From: an uncultured Clostridia bacterium
Lineage (GTDB): Bacteria > Bacillota > Clostridia > Saccharofermentanales > Saccharofermentanaceae
Assembly: GCA_946407705.1 (NCBI GenBank)
Contig: CAMJPC010000002.1
Span: 310,001 to 374,000 of the forward strand
Reading direction: 5' to 3'
DNA: 64,000 bases
In this document: piece by piece, positions 18,393 through 25,598 of the stretch
How the letters are laid out: every line of letters begins with the position of its first letter
Position numbering within the stretch: the first letter of the stretch is position 1
The notes under the pieces: model-generated
Database searches by the model: none
Seen by the model: the letters and a program-made list of their open reading frames with translations, nothing else
Told to the model about the DNA's origin: nothing
Made by a program: the position numbers and the translations under genes

Positions 18393-18884
18393 ATGAGACA
18401 TCCGGCATTGCCTGTTGCTTTATTAAAGAAGGCGGTCACGGGAGCCGTTCTTTTTGCTGTTATTCTGTCCGTAACCGGATGCTTTGACACTATCGGCATT
18501 TATTCTCATGGCAGCAACACCTTAAAGAAGATAATAAAGTATATCGACGAGAATGACACTGAAGCACTTTATGATCTTTTCTCCGAAGATAAAAAATCTG
18601 ATAAGAGCCTTAAAGAACGTCTGAATGCAGTGTGCGATTTCTGGGATGAAAAGGGCATGACAGTAAAAAAGAAAAGACACACTTCCGGAGGCGGCGCCTA
18701 CGACCACGGCAAATATACTTACTATGAAACACGCTATTATATCGATGTCGAAAGCAGTGACGGCAAGAAATACGAGATCTATGTCTCTGACGATTACATA
18801 AATAAGAATGAACCTGAAAAGGTCGGGATCAACATTATAGAAATAAGAACCGAAGACGAGGGCATCGTTTTATCTTCTTATTAG
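18393..18884 (+). CDS. DUF5104-like lipoprotein
   Basis: Protein of 163 residues with a signal peptide and lipobox VTGC (Cys30). The mature part has a helical segment with NDTEALYDLFSED and LKERL, followed by beta strands (YYIDVESSDGKKYEIYV). This resembles the DUF5104 lipoproteins of Firmicutes and the gene at 30504-31076, which shows the same (D/E)-x(4-8)-LFS pattern. GGAGG precedes the ATG with 12-base spacing, and TATAAT is at 18353-18358. Its stop codon overlaps the TTAGGAG that begins the left-end repeat of the mobile island. Confidence 0.7.
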   Translation: MRHPALPVALLKKAVTGAVLFAVILSVTGCFDTIGIYSHGSNTLKKIIKYIDENDTEALYDLFSEDKKSDKSLKERLNAVCDFWDEKGMTVKKKRHTSGGGAYDHGKYTYYETRYYIDVESSDGKKYEIYVSDDYINKNEPEKVGINIIEIRTEDEGIVLSSY

Positions 18885-18990
18885 GAGCTTTGTCCGAGCG
18901 CTAAAACACAGAAAGAACGGGCATTTCCCGATGGCACCCTAGTGGTTTAAACCAACTTAAACCACATCTTTTGAGTTCACTTAATGCTTC
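18881..18990. repeat. Mobile-element left-end copy L1
   Basis: Starts with TTAGGAG, the same heptamer that closes the tRNA-derived core at 22734-22740, and then follows the sequence of the left end at 22741-22865: CTAAAACACAGAAAG, GATGGCACC, TTTAAACC...CTTAAACCAC and GAGTTCACTTAAT are all recognisable. Unlike copy L2 there is no tRNA fragment to its left. It marks an old or atypical left boundary of an island segment. Confidence 0.65.
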
Positions 18991-19014
18991 GGTTCTGTTT
19001 TTCATCAATTCAAT

Positions 19015-19080
19015 TGCGGGAATTTTGAAGTCTTTTTGTGCTTATTCAACACACCGGTTCCGATGTGTTGATTTAGCATC
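19015..19080. repeat. Upstream repeat with TCAACACA/TGTGTTGA palindrome, copy 1
   Basis: About 66 bp resembling 19636-19702: both begin TTGCGGGAATTTTGA and contain an inverted repeat TCAACACA ... TGTGTTGA separated by ten bases, followed by AGCATCA. It lies about 90 bp upstream of the double-glycine peptide gene, and the other copy lies upstream of the pilin-like gene. It may be a shared operator or leader hairpin. Confidence 0.6.
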
Positions 19081-19167
19081 ATACCGGCATTTATTTAGTG
19101 ATTGTCCGGTGTCTCCGGTGTTGACATAATCGGGGTACATGAAAAAACAACACGAAAGGACAAGATT

Positions 19168-19416
19168 ATGTTTAACAACAAAACTTATGAGCTCGATGTA
19201 AAAAAGATGGATACTGTTACCGGCGGTGCATTAGCACACCTTGCTTTCCAGGATGACGGGGAAATACCCATCGGCAACAATTCTCCTAAGAAGGAGACTC
19301 CTCTGGGGAACATTGCGCACCCGGGTTTCGGCAATCCGGATTCAGATTGGCCCAATCTTCCCGTTTCAGGACCAATACCTCCGATCTCTCAGAGCAGAGG
19401 CGGAAGGCTCGGTTAA
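19168..19416 (+). CDS. Peptide with double-glycine leader (bacteriocin/RiPP-type precursor candidate)
   Basis: Protein of 82 residues starting at ATG 19168 behind AAAGGA; the longer open frame from 19102 has no good site. Residues 1-20 (ending ELDVKKMDTVTGG) match the pattern of double-glycine leaders removed by peptidase-containing ABC exporters. The remaining 62 residues have no Cys, begin ALAHLAFQDDGE and end in a Pro/Gly-rich tail (NLPVSGPIPPIS, RGGRLG). No exporter, modifying enzyme or immunity gene is adjacent, so it would depend on machinery elsewhere or serve as a signal peptide. It lies in a mini-cassette bounded by element-end repeats. Confidence 0.65.
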   Translation: MFNNKTYELDVKKMDTVTGGALAHLAFQDDGEIPIGNNSPKKETPLGNIAHPGFGNPDSDWPNLPVSGPIPPISQSRGGRLG

Positions 19417-19439
19417 CTGCTCTTTTCGCTTATTGATCT

Positions 19440-19507
19440 ATCTTAACCGGAATTAACCATTTTTGGTCAAATGATCAGGGGCCTCGGGTATTCCCGAGAC
19501 CCCTGAT
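19440..19507. repeat. Mobile-element right-end copy R1
   Basis: Matches the sequence between integrase and tRNA at 36510-36590: TTAACC-x5-TTAACCA, TTTTGGTCAAA, then the ATCAGGGG hairpin. A related copy lies at 22600-22692. No tRNA fragment follows it. Together with L1 at 18881 it brackets a segment of about 0.6 kb carrying only the double-glycine peptide. Confidence 0.6.
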
Positions 19508-19513
19508 TTAATT
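19474..19513 (+). terminator. Strong terminator hairpin after the double-glycine peptide
   Basis: Arms ATCAGGGGcCTCGGG and CCCGAGaCCCCTGAT (19474-19488 and 19493-19507, one mismatch) with a four-base loop, followed by TTAATT. The same type of hairpin ends the right-end copies at 22.66 and 36.56 kb. Confidence 0.75.
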
Positions 19514-19635
19514 GTCAGGCTCAGCCCGGACCGTACCTGGTCACCACGATAATATACCGGCCTGTTTTCCTGTTAACAAAACGCGCTTGTGTCCATTCAT
19601 TTCCATGTCGGGAATCGAACACTTCATACTTACGG

Positions 19636-19702
19636 TTGCGGGAATTTTGAGGATTTTTTGCACTTAATCAACACAACACTTCCTATGTGTTGATTAAGCA
19701 TC
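19636..19702. repeat. Upstream repeat with 13-bp palindrome, copy 2
   Basis: Copy of the block at 19015. The palindrome is more perfect here: CTTAATCAACACA (19663-19675) and TGTGTTGATTAAG (19686-19698), ten-base loop, with no T tract. A smaller palindrome, CAATCA/TGATTG, follows at 19711-19726. It lies about 110 bp upstream of the pilin-like gene; no other gene is visible between 19508 and 19808. Confidence 0.65.
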
Positions 19703-19808
19703 ACGGACAGCAATCATTGCTGATTGTTGGAAGCCTTGCAACACATGATAATGAAGCCATCAAACAAAGACAAACACTAAAACAAACACAAAACAGGAGG
19801 AAGAGAAA

Positions 19809-20144
19809 ATGAAAAAGGTAAATAAGACAAAGTCATCAAAGAAGGGTTTTACCGCTGTAGAACTGGTACTCGTAATTGCAGTAATTGTAATTCTTTGTGG
19901 TGCTACGATCGTTGGTATCAGGACAATGCTTACAAATGCAAATAAGAATGCAACTGCAGTTGAATTGCACGCAGGTTGTTATTATGTAGTAGATCCAAAT
20001 GGTCCTGCAACACTTCCCGGCTCAACAACAAAAATCAGAATTGTTGATGCGGATACTCCAGGTGCACAGCCTTACAGCAATATGGATGCTATGTATGATG
20101 AGGCAAGGAAAGCCGAAGGAACAGTACCTGTAATTATTCCATAA
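19809..20144 (+). CDS. Type IV pilin-like (pseudopilin) protein
   Basis: Protein of 111 residues with a class III signal: a basic leader ending KKG, then FTAVELVLVIAVIVILCG with Glu at position +5 and a hydrophobic helix, as in prepilins cut by prepilin peptidase. The mature globular part is short (about 75 residues) and has no visible Cys pair. AGGAGG precedes the ATG and a terminator follows. No pilus assembly genes are nearby. It shares an upstream palindromic repeat with the double-glycine peptide gene, which suggests common control. Confidence 0.75.
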   Translation: MKKVNKTKSSKKGFTAVELVLVIAVIVILCGATIVGIRTMLTNANKNATAVELHAGCYYVVDPNGPATLPGSTTKIRIVDADTPGAQPYSNMDAMYDEARKAEGTVPVIIP

Positions 20145-20226
20145 AATAAGCATATCAATTATGAACTAATACGATAGAGATTTGAAAAAAGATAAGAAAA
20201 AAAGCATTATCATTCTGAGACAACGG

Positions 20227-20255
20227 CGGGATCAAAACTGATCCCGTTTTTGTTT
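20227..20255 (+). terminator. Terminator after the pilin-like gene
   Basis: CGGGATC / GATCCCG with a six-base loop, followed by TTTTTGTTT. Confidence 0.85.
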
Positions 20256-20372
20256 ACATAAACATAATTATTAGCTTAAGTTGAAAAGCAAGGATATTAA
20301 CAATCCGTTAAAGAAATCTTGAGTGATTTAGAGTAAAATATTGTTACTCAAGGGATAAAGGAGGATAGAATC

Positions 20373-20735
20373 ATGGCATTCAAAAGAGCACTTTGGCACA
20401 GCGGACTAACCTACAAGCAGACATGCAATAAGTGTCAGACTGCTATCCAGTACACAGATGAGAAACTGGATTTCAGACCCTGGTACGCAGACGGCTTTGT
20501 TTACTGTCCCAGATGCCGCACACCGCTTCGTCACAATGAGTCTTTCGCAATCGATGCGAACGGCAACTACATCAACACTGCACCTGCACCTGCGCCCGCG
20601 CCGGCCGTTGCAGCAGCGCCTGCGGCAGCAGAACCTATTGCAGAAGGTGCCACAGCATACTGCAAGAACTGCGGCCGTCCATACACTGTAGGAGATTCGC
20701 ATTTCTGTAATGGCTGCGGTGCAAAGCTCGACTGA
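20373..20735 (+). CDS. Double zinc-ribbon protein with Ala/Pro linker
   Basis: Protein of 120 residues. The N-terminal ribbon uses CNKC and CPRC, an Ala/Pro-rich linker follows (TAPAPAPAPAVAAAPAAAE), and a C-terminal ribbon uses CKNC and CNGC. There is no signal or membrane segment, so it is cytoplasmic. AAGGAGG precedes the ATG and a strong terminator follows. It lies inside the island; a DNA- or RNA-binding role is possible but not shown. Confidence 0.75.
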   Translation: MAFKRALWHSGLTYKQTCNKCQTAIQYTDEKLDFRPWYADGFVYCPRCRTPLRHNESFAIDANGNYINTAPAPAPAPAVAAAPAAAEPIAEGATAYCKNCGRPYTVGDSHFCNGCGAKLD

Positions 20736-20764
20736 CAGCAAGCAGATCTTAGACAGATCACAGC

Positions 20765-20793
20765 CCCGGAATGTATCGCATTCCGGGTTTTTT
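20765..20793 (+). terminator. Terminator after the double zinc-ribbon gene
   Basis: CCCGGAATG / CATTCCGGG with a five-base loop, then TTTTTTGTT. Confidence 0.88.
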
Positions 20794-20838
20794 GTTAAAA
20801 CTGAAGCTACTATATAAGATTTACTTTGCCAAAGCGGT

Positions 20839-20886
20839 CTTTACCCTGATGATATAATTGTCTTGTCTGAGTGAATGATCCCTTAG
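20839..20886 (+). promoter_or_regulatory. Repeated promoter cassette, copy B (no gene left)
   Basis: Only plus-strand copy of the four-copy promoter block: CTTTACCCTGATGA, TATAAT at 20853-20858, then TGTCTTGTCTGAG. Downstream, the only frame is 18 codons from ATG 20917, which runs into the truncated acetyltransferase on the other strand. The original gene appears to have been lost. Confidence 0.55.
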
Positions 20887-20921
20887 TCAAGAAAATCAAC
20901 AGTATTTGGAACTAACATGAA

Positions 20922-21251
20922 TCAAATAACTATAAAGAAAACGCTTTTGTATATCTTTACACCTATTCTATGATATACGCTGTCAATAAAAATCCTGCCA
21001 ATGTATACGCTTCTTTGTGTTTCATCCGGGAACACAATGGCAGCTCCTACCAAATCTTTTTCTATCATTGCTTGATACAAATGCCCCTCCCGGGCCATTT
21101 GCTTATGCCATTCTATCGAATCAAATTCAGGAGGAAAATCACCTTTTGTGCCCCCAACTTTTACATCTGTTTCAAAAGCTCTGATAGACATATCTACGAT
21201 TTTTTCTATCTGATCTGCTTCTGTTTTGACAATATACATCCCGCTTCTCAT
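20922..21251 (-). pseudogene. Truncated GNAT-family N-acetyltransferase
   Basis: Frame of 109 codons resembling the N-terminal two thirds of a GNAT acetyltransferase. It includes VGAAIVFPDE and YIGRIFIDSVYHRIG, which corresponds to the strand and loop entering the acetyl-CoA binding motif A. The R/Q-x-x-G-x-G/A loop and all later strands are missing, and the last residues (KIYKSVFFIVI) look out of frame. No convincing ribosome site precedes the ATG. Probably a decayed gene cut during island rearrangement next to promoter copy B. Confidence 0.55.
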
Positions 21252-21365
21252 AATTGTCTTACATATCCGATTTGTCTTAATCTGTTATCGTCTTTGAACA
21301 AAATATAAACATATCATGTTCGTTGCCAAATAATGATTAAAGCAATGAATTACACCTATCATTTT

Positions 21366-22064
21366 CTAACGACATGTACACATAGGCGGGATGCAGATGA
21401 TCGCAAAGAGCTTTACTGATATCAACACTAAGATAATGATACTTTTCGCAAGGCATTCATTTTTCTTTATAAGAAGCAGAAATACTCCGAAACATAATGA
21501 AATAAGCATACCTATGGAACCTGCGATGTAACCCGATATGTGTTCCGCCGGAAAGCAAAACCACAAACGCTGATGCAACATGTATTCAGAATAGGTTTTC
21601 TCGGCTTCTTTCCTTTTGTTTTCATAGTAAGCTTTTCTTTCAGCCTGATAACGTTCGGTTATGTCTTCAAACTTCTCTTTATCATTCAGTTCCGAAGGTC
21701 TCAAATCGAGTGTTCTGTCAATTCCTTCATAATTGAAAGTGACATAATCATTCAGATCATCAGAATTCTCACCGAGAGCAGCGTTAATTTCTTTAACCGT
21801 GTTTTTATATTCCTGGGAAAATGAATGCTTAATCAGCGTTGAACCGGCTGAGATACTGATATCATTTCCATCAGTACCTTTAATGATCATATCCTGACGG
21901 GATAGATAGGCTTCTGTTATTACGCCGTGAGGTTGAATATCAACCTCAAAGAAATGGTGCTTGTTTGTATACGATTTCGGCATTCCGCAAAGATAAAACA
22001 TTGCTACGGCATTCAATATAACGATACATATCAAAACTTTTCTGTTATTAAGCTTACTTTTCAT
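21366..22064 (-). CDS. Membrane protein of unknown function
   Basis: Protein of 232 residues: membrane segment at about 9-26, an extracytoplasmic domain of about 140 residues with a charged coiled-coil stretch (YQAERKAYYENKRKEAEKT), then two membrane segments at about 178-198 and 206-227. GGGGAA precedes the ATG. The C-terminal tail holds two Cys (MCTC). Not recognised. Island cargo. Confidence 0.65.
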   Translation of the reverse strand: MKSKLNNRKVLICIVILNAVAMFYLCGMPKSYTNKHHFFEVDIQPHGVITEAYLSRQDMIIKGTDGNDISISAGSTLIKHSFSQEYKNTVKEINAALGENSDDLNDYVTFNYEGIDRTLDLRPSELNDKEKFEDITERYQAERKAYYENKRKEAEKTYSEYMLHQRLWFCFPAEHISGYIAGSIGMLISLCFGVFLLLIKKNECLAKSIIILVLISVKLFAIICIPPMCTCR

Positions 22065-22234
22065 AAGTCATTCCCCAATGCCATATCCTCAACTTACTGT
22101 CTTCATTGTGTCATATTATTCGTCATAATAAAGCACCGTATTGGTAACAAGCATATTTTATTGACTTTTGATCGGTTTATTTATTCAAAATTATCCCGTC
22201 CATTATTCTGTTGATTATCACGACAAACTGGAAT

Positions 22235-22477
22235 TTACCGCTGGTTGAGATCAGCATTCTTGTCCGAATAATCTATAATTACTTTCTTACAGTCTCTACA
22301 TAAAAACGCTGTTACAGCAGATCCCTTCATAAAAGACAGCTCAGAAAGAATTACAGAACCTTCATGAAACTGAGCTCGGCCCAATAAAGGTCTTTTGTCG
22401 CCTTTTTTCCATGAGATCTCCTGCGGACTTTGTATAAATCCCTGTTCCATTTCATTTCCACAGTATGGGCATTTCAT
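22235..22477 (-). CDS. Small zinc-ribbon protein (DUF6487-like)
   Basis: Protein of 80 residues starting MKCPYCGNEMEQGFIQS and ending with a second Cys pair (CRDCKKVIIDY), with SWKKGDK between. This matches the general plan of DUF6487-type zinc-ribbon proteins common in Firmicutes, whose role is unknown. GGGAGG precedes the ATG. It is driven by promoter copy C (22539-22588) and is the gene closest to the right end of the inner element. Confidence 0.75.
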   Translation of the reverse strand: MKCPYCGNEMEQGFIQSPQEISWKKGDKRPLLGRAQFHEGSVILSELSFMKGSAVTAFLCRDCKKVIIDYSDKNADLNQR

Positions 22478-22538
22478 ATAAATCCCTCCCTAATAAATTC
22501 CGATTTGCTTATTCCACTATCCTGATGATTATTCCTAC

Positions 22539-22588
22539 TAAAGGATCACTCCCTCAGACAAGACAATTATATCATCCGGATAAAGCTC
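22539..22588 (-). promoter_or_regulatory. Repeated promoter cassette, copy C
   Basis: Minus-strand block with CTTTATCCGGATGA, TATAAT (plus coordinates 22566-22571) and TGTCTTGTCTGAGGG. It lies about 60-110 bp upstream of the DUF6487-like zinc-ribbon gene. It is nearly identical to copy D at 31628 over about 45 bp, although the genes downstream differ. Confidence 0.65.
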
Positions 22589-22599
22589 AATAAGTTCTA

Positions 22600-22692
22600 A
22601 ATGGCCTAGATCAAAGCTTTTCTAAATGGTTTAGCCATTTTTAGCCACTTTCGGGAAAAATCAGGGGTTCCGGAAAACCCCGAAACCCCGAA
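22600..22692. repeat. Mobile-element right-end copy R2
   Basis: Corresponds to the integrase-to-tRNA interval at 36503-36592: GATCAAAGCTTTT, GGTTTAGCCATTTTTAGCCAC (arm-type repeats), TTTCGGGAAAAATCAGGGG and the CCCCGAAACCCC hairpin, followed directly by the tRNA-derived core. The integrase gene expected beside it is absent, so this end belongs to an older element that lost its integrase. Confidence 0.7.
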
Positions 22693-22694
22693 TT

Positions 22695-22740
22695 TTGGTG
22701 ATCGTGAGCGGATTCGAACCGCTGGCCTTCCGCTTAGGAG
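22695..22740. repeat. Attachment site: 46-bp copy of tRNA-Arg 3' part
   Basis: Perfect 46-bp direct repeat of 36593-36638. It covers the tRNA-Arg(CCU) sequence from the anticodon loop through the T arm to CCA. The 5' half of a tRNA is missing, so this is not a gene. It is the junction between an older element on the left (right end R2) and the 13.9-kb element on the right (left end L2). Confidence 0.92.
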
Positions 22741-22865
22741 CTTGTGCCCGACCTCTAAAACATAGAAAGGACGGGCTTTTCCGGATGGCACCATACTGGC
22801 TTAAACCGAACTTAAGCCACTGTTTTTGATAACTGCGGAAGCTCTCTCCTTAGTTCACTTAATTC
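22734..22865. repeat. Mobile-element left-end copy L2
   Basis: Sequence next to the attachment core at the left end of the 13.9-kb element. Positions 22794-22864 match 31832-31902 at 70 of 71 bases, and the whole block resembles 18881-18990. It contains the palindromic pair GGCTTAA...TTAAGCC, which may be arm-type integrase sites. Confidence 0.75.
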
Positions 22866-22878
22866 AGGATTTATCTTA

Positions 22879-23532
22879 CTAATCAATAAATTTGCATCCG
22901 ATTGAGACAAAGAAACTCTTTATGATATTCTTCTCTTCATCACTTAGATCTTCTCCCCAGACAAATGCCGTCCGATCATTACTGACACTAACACCTACGA
23001 GCTTATCTAAAGGATATTCCTGATCATCATTACAAGTGAAAGTAAATGTAGTCTTTCCATATTCAATCCCACTTTTTGTCATTTTATCCGGCTTCTCTTT
23101 GTGCTTCATATTCCATCCGGAAAAAGTATTGGTAAACCAATCCGCGATTTCCTTTTTTGGCAAATCCTCAAACTTATTTCGAAACTCTTCTCCGTATTTT
23201 CCCGTGCATAATGCATGACGGATCTCCAGACCGGGCATATCAATCGTTTCAGAAATTTTTACGATATTAAGTTCGAACTCATTTATCTCAGGCATCACTC
23301 CGTCATGAAAGAGTGCAAAGACAACCTGTTTCAGATGCCATGGGGATTCCCAGTACTGAAAACAATAATCGACATAAGCTTTAGATTCCCAGTTGTTTCC
23401 TGTTAATTCATTAAGCTGCTCACAGACATCATCCGGGAAATCATCATAATAGTAGTCGGCAGCCATATCGACCAACTTCTCTACCTGCTTGAGCAATTCT
23501 TTATTATGCTTAACTTTATTCCAATCTTTCAT
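22879..23532 (-). CDS. Cytoplasmic protein of unknown function
   Basis: Protein of 217 residues, soluble, acidic, with many aromatic residues. It has a helical N-terminal half (LLKQVEKLVDMAADYYYDDF) and a later part with TTFTFTCNDDQEYPLDKLVG. GAGGGA precedes the ATG, and AATAATCAACAG in its leader recurs upstream of several genes nearby. First cargo gene inside the 13.9-kb element. Not recognised. Confidence 0.62.
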   Translation of the reverse strand: MKDWNKVKHNKELLKQVEKLVDMAADYYYDDFPDDVCEQLNELTGNNWESKAYVDYCFQYWESPWHLKQVVFALFHDGVMPEINEFELNIVKISETIDMPGLEIRHALCTGKYGEEFRNKFEDLPKKEIADWFTNTFSGWNMKHKEKPDKMTKSGIEYGKTTFTFTCNDDQEYPLDKLVGVSVSNDRTAFVWGEDLSDEEKNIIKSFFVSIGCKFID

Positions 23533-23631
23533 TCATCTATCCCTCAAGATTTAGCATATCTTACTGTTGATTATTCCAGCCAAGAGCATAGACTCTTTTG
23601 CCGTCATTACGCAAGCTTTTGACAATCTCAC

Positions 23632-24183
23632 TCAACCAGAGTGATAATCAGCCTTTTCCGGAATCTGTATTTTATCCCACAATTGCACTTCAACATATGC
23701 GTAATTGCCGAGAGATTCTTTAAGGAAAACGTCAACTGAGCAATTACATGCCCCGATACGCTCATACAGCATTTTCTTAGTCAGAACAACAGGTTCATTT
23801 CCATGAATCATCAGAGCACAGCTGTCTCCGAGTGTGAAGCTGACCTGATCGTCGGGAACATCATCCAGATCGATAATGATCTTATCGCTGCTGTCAAACC
23901 AGTCTCTGAGATATTCGCACTCCAGAAGCGTAAACGAATAGGGATTCCGCAGCTTCGGTTTTCCGTCTAACTTAATAAACCTCTCACGCACAAAAGCATC
24001 TGCCTTCTTTCGCGCCGGGTAATAGTTCTCAAAGTCTGCGAAACGGCCGAAACTGGTAGTATCCGGATGTGCGTCCGCAAGCTCTTTAGCCTTGCGAAAA
24101 GCTTCCTCCTCAGGAAGGAGCATTATATTCTTCCACGGGTCTGTCCCAGGATAAAAGTAGTGCGTGATGTAAAGCTTATCCAT
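23632..24183 (-). CDS. Cytoplasmic protein of unknown function
   Basis: Protein of 183 residues, soluble, no membrane segment, no recognisable motif. ATG 24183 was preferred to ATG 24189 because GGAGG is six bases ahead of the former and abuts the latter. Its fold may be alpha/beta (IIIDLDDVPDDQVSF, then CALMIHGNEPVVLTKK). Island cargo with an old non-coding stretch upstream. Confidence 0.62.
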   Translation of the reverse strand: MDKLYITHYFYPGTDPWKNIMLLPEEEAFRKAKELADAHPDTTSFGRFADFENYYPARKKADAFVRERFIKLDGKPKLRNPYSFTLLECEYLRDWFDSSDKIIIDLDDVPDDQVSFTLGDSCALMIHGNEPVVLTKKMLYERIGACNCSVDVFLKESLGNYAYVEVQLWDKIQIPEKADYHSG

Positions 24184-24427
24184 GATCATCCTCCGTCTCT
24201 TTTACCATTGTATATTAGTTCGCATGATTCAGGAATAAACCAGCAAGACGATCAGATCAGAACAGGTATTATCCCAATCTTTTTTGTAATCCCGGTTTTT
24301 GGCATAAATCAGGTCCACAGATCGTCTTGATCATCAAAGTTTTTTGCCACATTGTTACGGAATAATAGTATGAGTTTTTATCTATTATTCTTATGTGGGG
24401 CAAGGAACCGTTAACAAGGAGATTCAA

Positions 24428-25585
24428 ATGAAAGACACCACTGCTAAAAGGATCCTTTCAACAGTGCTGAGCGTTTCGCTGACTGTAAGTGCGGCAGGAT
24501 GCAATCACGCATCTGCAGAGACAACGCAGGCTGATTCACAGACGACAACGACGGCTGCCACGACAGAGTCATCTGCCACGGAGGAGACTTCCTCAGAGGC
24601 AACCACAGAGGCACCTTCCACAACAGAGTCTGTCGTCTTGACGGCAGCTAATGGCGGCCGTTATTACCAGCCCGGCGATTACATTACGTTTGGAAAGTAT
24701 GAGCAGGACAATAAAAAGTCTAACGGCAAAGAGGATATCGAATGGATCATTCTTGACCGGCAAGGCGATAAATTTCTGCTGATAAGCAGAATGGCGCTCG
24801 ACCAGCAGCCCTACAATAAGAAAAAAGCTGACGTCACATGGGAGACCTCTTCTTTGCGCAAATGGCTTAACGGATCCTTCTATAATTCAGCATTTGATAA
24901 GGAAGATAAGGCTCATATAATCAAGACGACCGTTACGGCTGATAAGAATCCGGAATTTGATACTTCACCGGGTAATGACACCAAGGACAACGTTTTCCTT
25001 CTAAGTATTACGGAATTTCACAAGTATTTTGCATCGATAAAAGGAATCGTGGCTGAAGGAACGGAATACGCCAAAGCGAAGGAGAAGAATACAGCCTCTC
25101 AAGTCTTTGTCTGGTGGCTGAGGACACCGGGCAACACTAAAAAACACGCATCAATGGTCATCTATTACGGACCTAATGACAATCCCGTCACCAATTACGG
25201 TCTCTTTGTCAACCGCACAAGGGGCTGCAGTCCTGATGACCGCAGCAGCGGCGTCCGCCCCGTCATCTGGGTGGATCTTGCAGATTATCCCAAAACACCT
25301 GATAAGCATATTTACTCATGGATCGAGGGATACGGAACGGCCCGCATTAACTACGATGATCCTTCGAAAGGTGATCAAGTGGAGGTTGATATCCCCAACA
25401 TTCCATGCCGGATCCTTTATGTTGACGGATTTCCTGCTGAATATGGAGAGGTAAGGCCCTCGTTTGGAACGGATAAAGCGATCAGGGAATGGCTCGATAA
25501 CAATGGTGCTAAAAACTCCGGTTACGGCTGGTACAATGATGAGTTGATAAAACCCGGCTCAGGACACCTTGAGAAGACCAAGTGA
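24428..25585 (+). CDS. Lipoprotein with Thr-rich linker and DUF6273 domain
   Basis: Protein of 385 residues. The signal peptide ends at lipobox SAAGC, then a Thr/Glu/Ser-rich linker of about 50 residues, then a DUF6273-type domain. Features of the domain are YITFGKYEQ, IEWIILDRQGDKFLLIS, SSLRKWLNGSFYNSAF, WWLRTPG and GVRPVIWVDL, in the usual order for this extracellular domain of unknown function. ATG 24428 follows AAGGAG. The C-terminal 110 residues are extra. Stop is 13 bp from the convergent GGDEF/EAL gene. Confidence 0.85.
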   Translation: MKDTTAKRILSTVLSVSLTVSAAGCNHASAETTQADSQTTTTAATTESSATEETSSEATTEAPSTTESVVLTAANGGRYYQPGDYITFGKYEQDNKKSNGKEDIEWIILDRQGDKFLLISRMALDQQPYNKKKADVTWETSSLRKWLNGSFYNSAFDKEDKAHIIKTTVTADKNPEFDTSPGNDTKDNVFLLSITEFHKYFASIKGIVAEGTEYAKAKEKNTASQVFVWWLRTPGNTKKHASMVIYYGPNDNPVTNYGLFVNRTRGCSPDDRSSGVRPVIWVDLADYPKTPDKHIYSWIEGYGTARINYDDPSKGDQVEVDIPNIPCRILYVDGFPAEYGEVRPSFGTDKAIREWLDNNGAKNSGYGWYNDELIKPGSGHLEKTK

Positions 25586-25598
25586 TATCGCCTGCCCG

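Noticed and set aside
22695..22740. A second tRNA-Arg gene
   Set aside because: Only the 3' part from the anticodon loop is present; the acceptor 5' strand and D arm are missing.
22606..22794. 62-codon minus-strand frame across the attachment site
   Set aside because: It runs through the tRNA fragment and element ends, has no ribosome site and no protein-like pattern.
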